NCBI RefSeq assembly: GCF_013204855.1
Contig: NZ_JABMKZ010000030.1
Coordinates: 1 to 64,000, forward strand
Direction of reading: 5' to 3'
Length of the DNA stretch: 64,000 bases
Origin: Paenibacillus alba
Lineage (GTDB): Bacteria; Bacillota; Bacilli; Paenibacillales; NBRC-103111
Shown here one piece after another: positions 43,474 through 51,611 of this stretch. Positions within the stretch are counted from its first letter, which is position 1, and every line of letters begins with the position of its first letter. The translations under genes were made by a program, and so were the position numbers. The notes beneath the pieces were generated by a model. That model was not told the origin of the DNA. It made no database searches and saw only the letters and a program-made list of their open reading frames with translations.

Positions 43474-44490
43474 TTATTTCAAAGTCTGTAAGTACGAAAC
43501 AATATCTTTAATTTGAGCGTCGTCAAGCTTTCCGCCAGCTTCTTTACCAAAAGCCGGCATTTTGTTGCCCGGTTTTTGTTCTTGCGGATTATGTATCCAC
43601 AACGCCATGTTCTCAGGAGTGTGTTCCAGAATACCAGCAAGCGTATCGCGATCAGCGAAACCTTTGAGGTTCGGAGCAACACCAGGACCGTTCGCATTAA
43701 CTGCGTGACAAGACATACAATTTTCTTTGAAAAGCTCTTCACCTTTTTGTGCAGTTGCCGGCACAGTGACAGGCGCTTTCATTTTAGCTACCCATGCATC
43801 GAAATCAGCTTCGGATTTGGAGGCAACGGTGAAATTCATCAAGGCATGTGAAGCTCCGCAAAGCTCTGTACATCTACCTTGGAAGGTTGCGATTTCATCA
43901 GCTTGCAAATACAGGGTGTTCGTGATGCCTGGATTCGTATCGATTTTACCACCTAAGGACGGTACCCAGAATGCATGGGATACGTCAGCGGAAACCAGCT
44001 CAAAGGCAATGATTTTATCCTTCGGCACAACAAGCTCTTGAGCGGTAGCAATACCAAGATCCGGATATTCAAACTGCCACCAGAATTGATGTGCAGTAAC
44101 TTTAACATGCACAGCAGCTTTATCCTTCGTGTAATTGGTTGAATGCTTGAATGTGTAAGATACCGTTGGTACCGCAAGCACTAACAGTAGGAGAATCGGG
44201 ACAACAGTCCAGATAATCTCGAGCACATGGCTGCCTTCAACTTGCTTAGGTATGCTCTCATCGCCTTTGCGTTTGCGGAAGCGAATTAAAACATACACAT
44301 AAATTGCAAATACGACAATTACGACAAAAACCATGATAAAGAGACTTAATTTCATTAGGTACAGCTGCTCGGAAGCAACGGGCCCTTTTGGCTGTAAAGC
44401 AGACAAGGTTGGGTCTCCACACCCGGTTAGCAAGAACGTCATTACCGCTATTAGGGGTAGCAGACGCCACAACTTTTTCAATCGACTCAT
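43474..44490 (-). CDS. ctaC: Cytochrome caa3 oxidase subunit II with cytochrome c domain
   Basis: A 338-residue lipoprotein (LLTGC near residue 24) with two membrane segments, near 45-65 and 90-110. The CuA domain holds HAFWVPSLGGKID and the ligand set GRCTELCGASHALM. A C-terminal cytochrome c domain carries ENCMSCHAVNANGPG, with the axial Met probably in GNKMPAFG. The fused haem domain defines the caa3 type. It is first in ctaCDEF; ctaA and ctaB are not in this window. Confidence 0.94.
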   Translation of the reverse strand: MSRLKKLWRLLPLIAVMTFLLTGCGDPTLSALQPKGPVASEQLYLMKLSLFIMVFVVIVVFAIYVYVLIRFRKRKGDESIPKQVEGSHVLEIIWTVVPILLLLVLAVPTVSYTFKHSTNYTKDKAAVHVKVTAHQFWWQFEYPDLGIATAQELVVPKDKIIAFELVSADVSHAFWVPSLGGKIDTNPGITNTLYLQADEIATFQGRCTELCGASHALMNFTVASKSEADFDAWVAKMKAPVTVPATAQKGEELFKENCMSCHAVNANGPGVAPNLKGFADRDTLAGILEHTPENMALWIHNPQEQKPGNKMPAFGKEAGGKLDDAQIKDIVSYLQTLK

Positions 44491-44768
44491 TGTATCAACC
44501 CCACTTTTAAAACATTATTTTTACCACGAAGGCCATGCCCATGTCAATTCACTTTATTAACTATAAATTCGTGAAAAGTTTTTGTCAATCGCTGGAGGGA
44601 AGTTCACAAATTGTTCTTAAACCGCTTTGTAACGATATATTTTCCCTTCATGGTTATTTCCATACCCCCATCTCTTTATGCATGAAAGCCTATATTTGAG
44701 ATGACGAATAAAAGAACAGAAACATCCCATCCTATAGACATTACACTCAATATGGGAGGTCATCTCAG

Positions 44769-45455
44769 ATGCTTAGGAAGTTAGGTTTTCCGATTTGTGG
44801 AATGATATTCCTCATGCTCGCATTAAACGGCTGTTCAGAGAAAGGAAGAGAGTTTGGGAGAAGTCCCGATCATACCAATTTCGGTGCTCCTGTCGAAAAA
44901 ACAGAGGAAACCGAAAGAGCTTATCAAACACAGCAGTTGTCTGGCCCTGTCACGCACAATAACACCAAGCTGGAGTACAGTCAGTTTCTTTCTAATCAGC
45001 TGAACGCGATGAATGGTGTCAATACAGCTATTGTCATGACAACGGATAAAAATGCTTATGTGGCTTTAATGATTGACAGCAGCGCTACCGGCACCAAGGG
45101 AACGACCAAGGAAACGAATAATCAAGGAACGCAAAAAGGCTTTTATAACGACACTCAGCCCTTTAACGATTACTTGCCTTCCACTGACCTAAATAACGGC
45201 TATAACAATTATGAAACAGCGGTCCATCATGATATGCTCTCTCACCGGTTCAAGCAAGCTATGGCGGAGAAGATTCGACTTTTGCAGCCGAATATCATGG
45301 ATGTCTATATTTCAGCTAACCGCGATTTCCTTAATCAAATGAATAGCTATGCCCAAGAAAGCTGGAAAGGGAATTCGCTTATGCCTTTATTGACCCCGTT
45401 CAATCAAACTGTAGCCCGCGTATTTGGTACGGCTCAAGTCCTGCCTGATAGATAG
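44769..45455 (+). CDS. YhcN/YlaJ-family sporulation lipoprotein
   Basis: A 228-residue lipoprotein (LNGC near residue 22) with the family's Asn/Thr-rich spacing and a C-terminal domain containing INGV-like NAMNGVNTAIVMTTDKNAYV and LQPNIMDVYISANRDF. Members sit in the forespore or spore coat layers and influence germination. The start ATG follows GGGAGGTC. It supports an endospore former. It stands alone between ctaC (divergent) and the helicase gene. Confidence 0.82.
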   Translation: MLRKLGFPICGMIFLMLALNGCSEKGREFGRSPDHTNFGAPVEKTEETERAYQTQQLSGPVTHNNTKLEYSQFLSNQLNAMNGVNTAIVMTTDKNAYVALMIDSSATGTKGTTKETNNQGTQKGFYNDTQPFNDYLPSTDLNNGYNNYETAVHHDMLSHRFKQAMAEKIRLLQPNIMDVYISANRDFLNQMNSYAQESWKGNSLMPLLTPFNQTVARVFGTAQVLPDR

Positions 45456-45642
45456 AAAAGTGGTTCCTCTAAGCGAATTGCTTCTATATAAAGTAGATAT
45501 TTACTGCTTGTGGGTCGGCTCCTGTTTTCATTTGTCTAGCATTCCTGTACAATGAGGGAATCGTCTACAACAAGGAGAGACTTTGGTCCAAGACCGAAGA
45601 TCCCTATAAATAGTAGGAAAAAAGGGAGCTGGCCAATTACCC

Positions 45643-47601
45643 ATGTCAAATGGATTTGCCTCATTAGGAATCAGAGATCGTCTAGTTCAAGTTTTACAAG
45701 CCCAAGGAGTCGTCGAACCGACCCCCATTCAAAAGGAAGCTATTCCTGTTCTATTAAAAGGTACAGATGTTATCGCGCAGGCACAAACAGGTACAGGGAA
45801 AACCCTTGCTTTTGTCCTTCCTATATTAGAAACGATTGATGTAGAGAGCTCTGATGTACAAGCTTTAATTCTTACGCCTACGCGCGAGCTGGCTATTCAA
45901 ATCAGCAATGAGCTGAAAAACCTTGTCCCAGTAACAGGAGCAAAGGTTTTAGCGGCTTATGGCGGTCAGGATGTAGAAAAACAGCTTAGAAAGCTTCAAG
46001 GAAACATACATATAGTAGTAGGAACTCCGGGAAGACTGCTCGATCACCTTCGCCGCGGTTCCATCAACTTCTATAAATTGAAAGTGCTCGTTTTGGATGA
46101 AGCTGATCAAATGCTGCACATGGGCTTCCTGCATGAAGTGAAGGATATTATCGCTCAGTGCTCGCCTTATCGCCAAACGATGCTGTTCTCGGCGACGATG
46201 CCGGAGCAGGTCATGAACTTATCCAAGGCTTACATGAAGGAAGCTAAGGAAATTAAAATTCAAAGCAAACAAGTCACCTTAACGGAGATCGAACAAATGG
46301 TTGTTCCGACAACCGATCGTCAGAAGCAAGATGCCTTGATTGCTGCTATTAAACAACATAAGCCTTATTTAGCTATGATATTTTGCCGTACCAAAGCTAG
46401 AGCTATCGCTTTGAATGAAGTATTGCAAGAAATCGGCCTGATGTCCGACGAACTGCATGGTGATTTATCTCAAGCGAAACGCGAGCAGGTCATGAAGCGA
46501 TTCCGTGATGGCCGCATTGAGCTACTGGTCGCCACCGATATTGCAGCTCGCGGCTTAGACGTAGAAGGTGTGACACACATCTTCAACTATGATGTGCCGC
46601 AAGATGCCGAAAGCTATATCCACCGTATTGGCCGTACAGGTCGTGCTGGAGAAACAGGCGTAGCGATTACTTTCGCAACTCCGCGGGATATGGATACGAT
46701 TGAATTGATCGAAAAAGGCATCAAGATGTCCTTGCGCGGCGGTGAACTAGGGCAAAGACGCGTTCGCTCCAGCTCTGAGGACAACTTCGAAAGCGAAGGC
46801 AGAGGTTCCGCACGCAGAGGCGGCGGCAATGCTCTTTCGCGTGGCGGACGCAATGAACGAGGCGGCGCTCCAGCAGAACAACGCGGTGGACGCGGAAGAT
46901 CTGGCGGACGCAGCGAAGCAAGCCGCGGCGACAGAGCCAACGTTCAGTACGGAGCCAGAAGCGCATCGTCCAGAGGCGATAAATTCGGTTCACGCAGTGA
47001 AACTGGCGGAGCTGCACGTTCCGGTGCACGTCCGGCCAAAGTGAATTCGGAGCGTAATCCGAATACATGGGGACGTGCTGTCAGCAAAGAGCCGGCAGCA
47101 GCGCAGGCTGGACCTGGACGCGGTGATAACATGAATGCTGCCAAAGCACGTGTCACCAAGTCCTGGGGCAGCGATGCCGAGCGCGCTCCGCGTGCGGCAG
47201 GTCGCGGCGAAGCTGAGCGCGGTGGAGTACGCCGCTCCGCGCCACATGGCGATAAGTCTTACTCGCCATACAACAAGTACGCCGGCACGGGCCGTGACGA
47301 CGCGGCAAGCGCGTCGCGCACGATTCGCGGCGGCAAAGGCCGTGGCGACAGCGCCCCCCGCGGGGATGGCGCGGAGCGTGGAGCACGCGGCGCAGCGCCG
47401 CGTGGCGATAGCTTTGGCACTCGTGGCGGAGCACCGCGTGGCGATAGCTTTGGCGCTCGCGGCGGAGCACCGCGTGGCGGGCAAAGCGCTGGCCAAGCAC
47501 GCGGACGCGGCGACAGCACAGGCACGCGCAGCGGAGCTCCGCGTGGCGACAGATCCGGCTCCCCGCGCGGCGGCGGCAGCGGGCGTGGCGGAAAACGCTA
47601 A
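45643..47601 (+). CDS. DEAD-box RNA helicase with long RGG-type tail
   Basis: A 652-residue helicase. Core motifs are Q motif PTPIQKEAIP, AQTGTGKT, PTRELA, GTPGR, VLDEADQM, SAT, ARGLD and HRIGRTGR, ending near residue 360. The remaining roughly 270 residues are low-complexity Arg/Gly/Ser, with a repeat RGGAPRGDSFG near 590-610. The core resembles CshA (about 490 residues in B. subtilis), so the tail is unusually long. Tails of this type bind RNA and can drive condensation. The ATG is distant from its GGGAG site. Codon usage in the tail is GC-rich. Confidence 0.88.
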   Translation: MSNGFASLGIRDRLVQVLQAQGVVEPTPIQKEAIPVLLKGTDVIAQAQTGTGKTLAFVLPILETIDVESSDVQALILTPTRELAIQISNELKNLVPVTGAKVLAAYGGQDVEKQLRKLQGNIHIVVGTPGRLLDHLRRGSINFYKLKVLVLDEADQMLHMGFLHEVKDIIAQCSPYRQTMLFSATMPEQVMNLSKAYMKEAKEIKIQSKQVTLTEIEQMVVPTTDRQKQDALIAAIKQHKPYLAMIFCRTKARAIALNEVLQEIGLMSDELHGDLSQAKREQVMKRFRDGRIELLVATDIAARGLDVEGVTHIFNYDVPQDAESYIHRIGRTGRAGETGVAITFATPRDMDTIELIEKGIKMSLRGGELGQRRVRSSSEDNFESEGRGSARRGGGNALSRGGRNERGGAPAEQRGGRGRSGGRSEASRGDRANVQYGARSASSRGDKFGSRSETGGAARSGARPAKVNSERNPNTWGRAVSKEPAAAQAGPGRGDNMNAAKARVTKSWGSDAERAPRAAGRGEAERGGVRRSAPHGDKSYSPYNKYAGTGRDDAASASRTIRGGKGRGDSAPRGDGAERGARGAAPRGDSFGTRGGAPRGDSFGARGGAPRGGQSAGQARGRGDSTGTRSGAPRGDRSGSPRGGGSGRGGKR

Positions 47602-47630
47602 TCCGCAAATATTGCGATTAAGAAGTAATT

Positions 47631-47812
47631 AGAGGAACTAAGGTACGCTAATTATGCTTATTTAGCAGATTACCTGCGACGAAGGGAACTGTGATACGTT
47701 ATTTTCAAGATTTCCGCCTTGCGGAGACCTGTTTTCAAGAAATAAGTCCCTCCAGTTCCGCTTCATCCCTGAAATAAGCTATTTTCGGCATAATAGAGGA
47801 TCATAGTTCCCT
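47631..47812. repeat. Dispersed repeat family C (GGAACT/TACGCTATTT), cluster 1
   Basis: Four motif copies: two forward (GAGGAACTAAGGTACGCTAA at 47632; GGGAACTGTGATACGTTATT at 47684) and two reverse (AGTTCC at 47754 and 47804, each beside AATA or ATAAG blocks). The forward-reverse arrangement can fold into long hairpins. The rest of 47602-48028 shows no gene, only another short inverted repeat (47907-47915/47941-47949). Confidence 0.7.
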
Positions 47813-48028
47813 GACGATTTAAATTAGCGCTTTCACAGCAAGTCTTTACCGAATAAGCCGAAACATGTAAAATATAAGTAGGGTTCACACGATCTTTTTA
47901 TCGCCAATAAGAAAGCAGCTCACGTGAAACCCACTTTCTCCTTTCTTATGTGGTCAAAAATCGTTTCAAACCGTTGCACGCACGTAGGATTTACCCCCCA
48001 CTCTTCATAAATAAAGGAGGTATGTTCC

Positions 48029-48616
48029 ATGTACGCATTGAAGGACAAGGAAATGATTTTTGTATTCACAGGTCCTCACGGTGCTGGTCGTAAGACGGTT
48101 GCAGAAATGTCAGGATCTACGCTCGGCATGAAGCAAGTCATCTCTTACACAACCCGGCCACCGAAAGCTACCGAAGAAGATGGTCAAGACTACCACTTCA
48201 TCTCGCCTGCTGAATTCGTTCAGGCGCAAGCAAATGATGAATTTATCGAGGTTAGCACGGTAAATGATCATTTGTACGGCATCAAAAGTGCAGATATCGA
48301 AAGCATGTTCGAGCTCAGCGGAAGCATCTATCTGATCTTGAACCGATTCGGCGCTGAAACCCTCAGAAAGCTGTATGGAGATCGCGTTGTTCTTATTTTC
48401 ATCTATGCGGATCGCGATAAGCTTGAACAGCGGATGCGAGAAAGCGGAGACCCTGAAGACATTATCGCCAAGTATCTCTCTTATTACGAAGATGAGCTTA
48501 GCTTCCGTGATGAGTGCGACCATGTTTTCGAGAATGTCGATTTGGCCCACACTGTTTTTGATTTGACCAAAACGTTAGATTTGTATTTGAATCGCAACTT
48601 GGTTGATTTAGATTAA
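48029..48616 (+). CDS. Guanylate kinase-like protein
   Basis: A 195-residue protein with a P-loop FTGPHGAGRKT near residue 11. The GMP-binding block ISYTTRPPKATEEDGQDYHF near 40 is followed by YGIKSADIESM, IYADRDKLEQRM and the lid-like region. It is clearly of the Gmk fold. The P-loop has Arg before Lys (GAGRKT), unlike the usual GPSGVGKGT. A housekeeping gmk normally sits by rpoZ, so this is probably a paralogue with a modified role. The start ATG follows AAAGGAGG. It precedes the CvfC-like gene on the same strand. Confidence 0.78.
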   Translation: MYALKDKEMIFVFTGPHGAGRKTVAEMSGSTLGMKQVISYTTRPPKATEEDGQDYHFISPAEFVQAQANDEFIEVSTVNDHLYGIKSADIESMFELSGSIYLILNRFGAETLRKLYGDRVVLIFIYADRDKLEQRMRESGDPEDIIAKYLSYYEDELSFRDECDHVFENVDLAHTVFDLTKTLDLYLNRNLVDLD

Positions 48617-48707
48617 CCGGCATAACTGCCTATATCAGGCCTGGACGGAGCAACTTCGTTCGGGTCTTTTCACGTAATCAGAAACGTTTCTCGAAGGAGT
48701 GTTCCCG

Positions 48708-49850
48708 TTGAAAATTATCTCTATCGAACCTACGCCAAGCCCGAATTCGATGAAGCTGAATATGGATGAATCGCTTCCGGCCGGAATTCGGAAAACCTAT
48801 ACGAAAACGAATCATGCCGATGCCCCCGATAGCATCCGGCAGCTGCTCGAGGTCCAGGGTGTTATCAGCGTGTTCCACGCAGCGGATTTCATCGCAGCTG
48901 ACCGCACGTCCAAAGGGGACTGGCAGTTCATTCTAGCCAGAGCCCGTGAGATCTTCGGCGAAGCCCAGCCTTCTGCTGACGGCGGGCAAACGCCGGTGCA
49001 GCCACAGGCTGAGGCTGCGTTCGGAGAAGCACAAGTCCTCGTGCAAATGTTCCGTGGCATTCCGCTCCAGGTGAGGGTGCGCGCTGGCGCCGAAGAAGTG
49101 CGCGTGGCGATGCCGGAGCGCTTCACGCAAGCCGCAGTCCGCGCAGGTACGGCATCGCCGAACCTGATCAAGGAGCGGAAGCTCGAGGAGCTCGGCGTAC
49201 GCTACGGCGAGCTGAAGGACATCGCGGGCGAAGTCGTCCAGGAGCTGGACGCTTCTTACGACGACGCCCGCGTCGAAAGCTTGGTCTCCTTGGCGATGCA
49301 GGAGACCCCGGATGCCTCTGCGGAGGAAACCGCAGAGGCCGTAGACGCAGGCGCAGCCGCCGCGCAGCTGCGCCACAGCGATTGGAAGCTGCGCTACGCC
49401 GCGCTTCAGAAGATTCAGCCGTCGCTGGAGACGCTTCCTCTCCTCGTCCATGCGCTGCAGGACGAGAACACGTCGATCCGCCGACTGGCGACTGTCTACC
49501 TCGGGGATATCAAGGAACCCGAGGTGCTGCCCTTCCTGTATCGCGCCTTAGAGGACGCTACGCCTTCCGTGCGCCGGACTGCCGGGGATACCCTGTCCGA
49601 TATCGGCGACCCTGCCGCCATGCCGGCAATGGCCAAAGCGCTGAAAGACCGCAACAAATTAGTTCGCTGGCGGGCGGCACGCTTTTTGTACGAAGTCGGT
49701 GACAACAGCGTGCTGAATGATCTTCATGCCGCCATCGATGATCCTGAGTTTGAAGTCCGCATGCAGGTGAAAATTGCGCTGGAGCGCATCGAAGGCGGCC
49801 ATGCGGCGGAAGGCTCCGTCTGGCAGCAAATGACGCGCAGAAATGATTAG
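48708..49850 (+). CDS. CvfC/YpgR-like protein: Nfu N-terminal domain plus HEAT repeats
   Basis: A 380-residue protein. The start is TTG at 48708, eight bases behind AAGGAG, giving the family-typical MKIISIEPTPSPNSMKLNMD. Residues 1-90 form a Nfu N-terminal scaffold domain. A middle region has a second such module (VLVQMFRGIPLQVRV). From about 215 to the end are HEAT/PBS repeats (ENTSIRRLATVYLGDI, ATPSVRRTAGDTLSDIGD, RNKLVRWRAARFLYEVGD). The family is named conserved virulence factor C in staphylococci; the biochemical function is unknown. It has no CxxC, so iron-sulfur carriage is unlikely. Confidence 0.82.
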   Translation: MKIISIEPTPSPNSMKLNMDESLPAGIRKTYTKTNHADAPDSIRQLLEVQGVISVFHAADFIAADRTSKGDWQFILARAREIFGEAQPSADGGQTPVQPQAEAAFGEAQVLVQMFRGIPLQVRVRAGAEEVRVAMPERFTQAAVRAGTASPNLIKERKLEELGVRYGELKDIAGEVVQELDASYDDARVESLVSLAMQETPDASAEETAEAVDAGAAAAQLRHSDWKLRYAALQKIQPSLETLPLLVHALQDENTSIRRLATVYLGDIKEPEVLPFLYRALEDATPSVRRTAGDTLSDIGDPAAMPAMAKALKDRNKLVRWRAARFLYEVGDNSVLNDLHAAIDDPEFEVRMQVKIALERIEGGHAAEGSVWQQMTRRND

Positions 49851-49864
49851 CATAGGGATCAAGA

Positions 49865-49912
49865 AAAGCACGAATGGGCTCCTGATTGTTCAGGGCTGCA
49901 TTCGTGCTTTTT
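49865..49912. terminator. Bidirectional terminator between the CvfC-like and M48 genes
   Basis: AAAAGCACGAATG (49864-49876) pairs with CATTCGTGCTTTT (49899-49911). A and T runs on both sides let it serve both convergent genes. Confidence 0.85.
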
Positions 49913-49926
49913 CATGATTCATGCGT

Positions 49927-51174
49927 TTAGCGGTCATAATGCTCAAAATACAAAATACGCTCCATAATCGTAGGATGCGAGCCGCGAAACCATTGAACGA
50001 GCTTCGGCTGGGTAACTGGGCTTAAATTGACCTTAGCAATTTGCTGAAAAGCGCGAATCGCCGCGCGGCCATCTCCCGTCATTTTCATAGAATACACATC
50101 AGCTCTATGCTCGATCACCCTTGAGAAGGCATTCTGGGCAGGCGCCGAAGCGAAGCTCATGACGATTGCAATGAGCAGCAGAACAGGAAGCGCCGCTAAA
50201 TCGTGTTCTCCTCGAATCCCCCAGCGAGCCCCCCACCGCCGTAGAAACCAACGATACGCATGGAAGGCCAGCCAAAAGCCAATAAAACTAAGTGCGATGC
50301 CATAGGCAATGCCCAGATAGATGTGCCGTTCTACATAATGACCCATTTCGTGAGCCATAACCGTTAATATCTCATCCGGCTGCAGCTTATTCAGTATCGT
50401 ATCCCATAGAACTATGCGAGCGTTGCCTCCGATCCCGTTCACATAAGCATTAATCGCCGAAGTCCTCTCCGACATATTCACTTGGTAAACTTGATCAGCC
50501 GGGATATGCGATTGGGCGGCAAGCTGGAGAATCTGCTCCTTCAGCACTTGATCCTGCAGCGGTTGAAAATCATTATACAAGGGATCGAGCACCACAGGCT
50601 GAATGAACGTCAGGAATAAAATAAGCGGGATCGAAATAAGCCAGAACCACAGCCACCAACGATTGGGGCTCCGTTTCAGCACCCATTTGAAAATAATGAC
50701 CGTCACAATCGTTCCCAGAAGATTAAGGACAAAATCTTTCCCTTTATCGCTCCAAAAGGTGAATAAAGTCTCCGTCGATATGCCGTATGACTGATCCATT
50801 TTATACAGGAAATAATCCACCGGCAGGAAGAGCACGTCCATAAGCAGCGTAAACAACAGCACAAAAACAACGATTTGGAGAAAAGAAGCTTTAAACAGCT
50901 TCTCCGCTGCCACGCGAAATTTAACGCCGACGCCGAGAAGTACGAGCAGCAGCCCCATTTGCAGCGGTGAGCTTAGAAAGTAAGCCAATGAACGAATACG
51001 CGATAAGGATTCCGCATTTCCGATTTCTTGGGCCGTCATGAACGTATGCGGATCTGCCTTGGAACCAACAAGCGCAAGCGGTATGTGGAATAGATCCCCT
51101 TTTAGAAAATAAACAATCAAGGCCAAAGCATACACACCAAAAACAGCGATAAGTACCGCATACAGACGCTTCAT
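49927..51174 (-). CDS. M48-family membrane metalloprotease (Ste24/CAAX protease-like)
   Basis: A 415-residue membrane protein with about seven segments. The zinc site is MAHEMGHYVERH (HExxH, near residue 278), with a downstream Glu-containing VIEHRADVYSMKMTGD. The N-terminal peptidase_M48_N domain includes TLLMDVLFLPVDYF, and residues KSDPHTF-like near 40. It belongs with eukaryotic Ste24-like enzymes that degrade or process membrane proteins. The start ATG follows GGAGGC. Confidence 0.88.
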   Translation of the reverse strand: MKRLYAVLIAVFGVYALALIVYFLKGDLFHIPLALVGSKADPHTFMTAQEIGNAESLSRIRSLAYFLSSPLQMGLLLVLLGVGVKFRVAAEKLFKASFLQIVVFVLLFTLLMDVLFLPVDYFLYKMDQSYGISTETLFTFWSDKGKDFVLNLLGTIVTVIIFKWVLKRSPNRWWLWFWLISIPLILFLTFIQPVVLDPLYNDFQPLQDQVLKEQILQLAAQSHIPADQVYQVNMSERTSAINAYVNGIGGNARIVLWDTILNKLQPDEILTVMAHEMGHYVERHIYLGIAYGIALSFIGFWLAFHAYRWFLRRWGARWGIRGEHDLAALPVLLLIAIVMSFASAPAQNAFSRVIEHRADVYSMKMTGDGRAAIRAFQQIAKVNLSPVTQPKLVQWFRGSHPTIMERILYFEHYDR

Positions 51175-51347
51175 TCCCTGCCTCCATCACCCAAAGTCGA
51201 TAAATTGAACAGTAGCCAGTCCGGTGTAAAATCTCGGGATAACAACCCTACTTGCGTGAAATAGCTTTTTGGGAGCACCAGTTTATTCTTCATCCCCAAG
51301 ATATCGGACATACCAAATAAAAGCGAGACATTGCGTATAAGCAGCAT
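51171..51347 (-). CDS. Possible small ORF coupled to the M48 gene
   Basis: A 58-codon frame from ATG 51347 ends in TGA that overlaps the M48 start codon by the ATGA arrangement. It would read MLLIRNVSLLFGM... to STLGDGGRE. The frame stays open for several codons upstream without a good start codon, and an AAGGAG lies about 35 bp before. Support is the coupling alone; it may be a gene remnant. I do not recognise it. Confidence 0.3.
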   Translation of the reverse strand: MLLIRNVSLLFGMSDILGMKNKLVLPKSYFTQVGLLSRDFTPDWLLFNLSTLGDGGRE

Positions 51348-51466
51348 ACGTGGGTAATCATGGGAATAGTCTTTGAACTTATGCTCCTTCGTCGAATTCG
51401 GTCATTAATGACCTTAATAAAGTTTCCAGCAATTCGGAACAGGCCTTGTCAGCTCAGACAGCGACA

Positions 51467-51538
51467 TCATTCTTCTTGCCTCTTCGTATCCACAGCGGGA
51501 AGCTCCATCGCCTTCTTCTCATCTTCACGTTTATTCAT
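51467..51538 (-). CDS. Possible 23-codon peptide ORF
   Basis: ATG at 51538 with GAGGGA six bases upstream encodes a charged peptide starting MNKREDEKKAMELP and ending KRQEE. It follows the EAL gene region on the divergent side of nothing else recognisable. The remaining part of 51175-51611 shows no other convincing gene. It may be the start of a broken gene whose later part is at 51171-51347 in another frame. Confidence 0.25.
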   Translation of the reverse strand: MNKREDEKKAMELPAVDTKRQEE

Positions 51539-51611
51539 AAGCTTCCCTCATATTCGTAATCGGGTCTTTTTTACCATTTTACCCTAATCTATAAGCTTAT
51601 GCGTCACAGGG

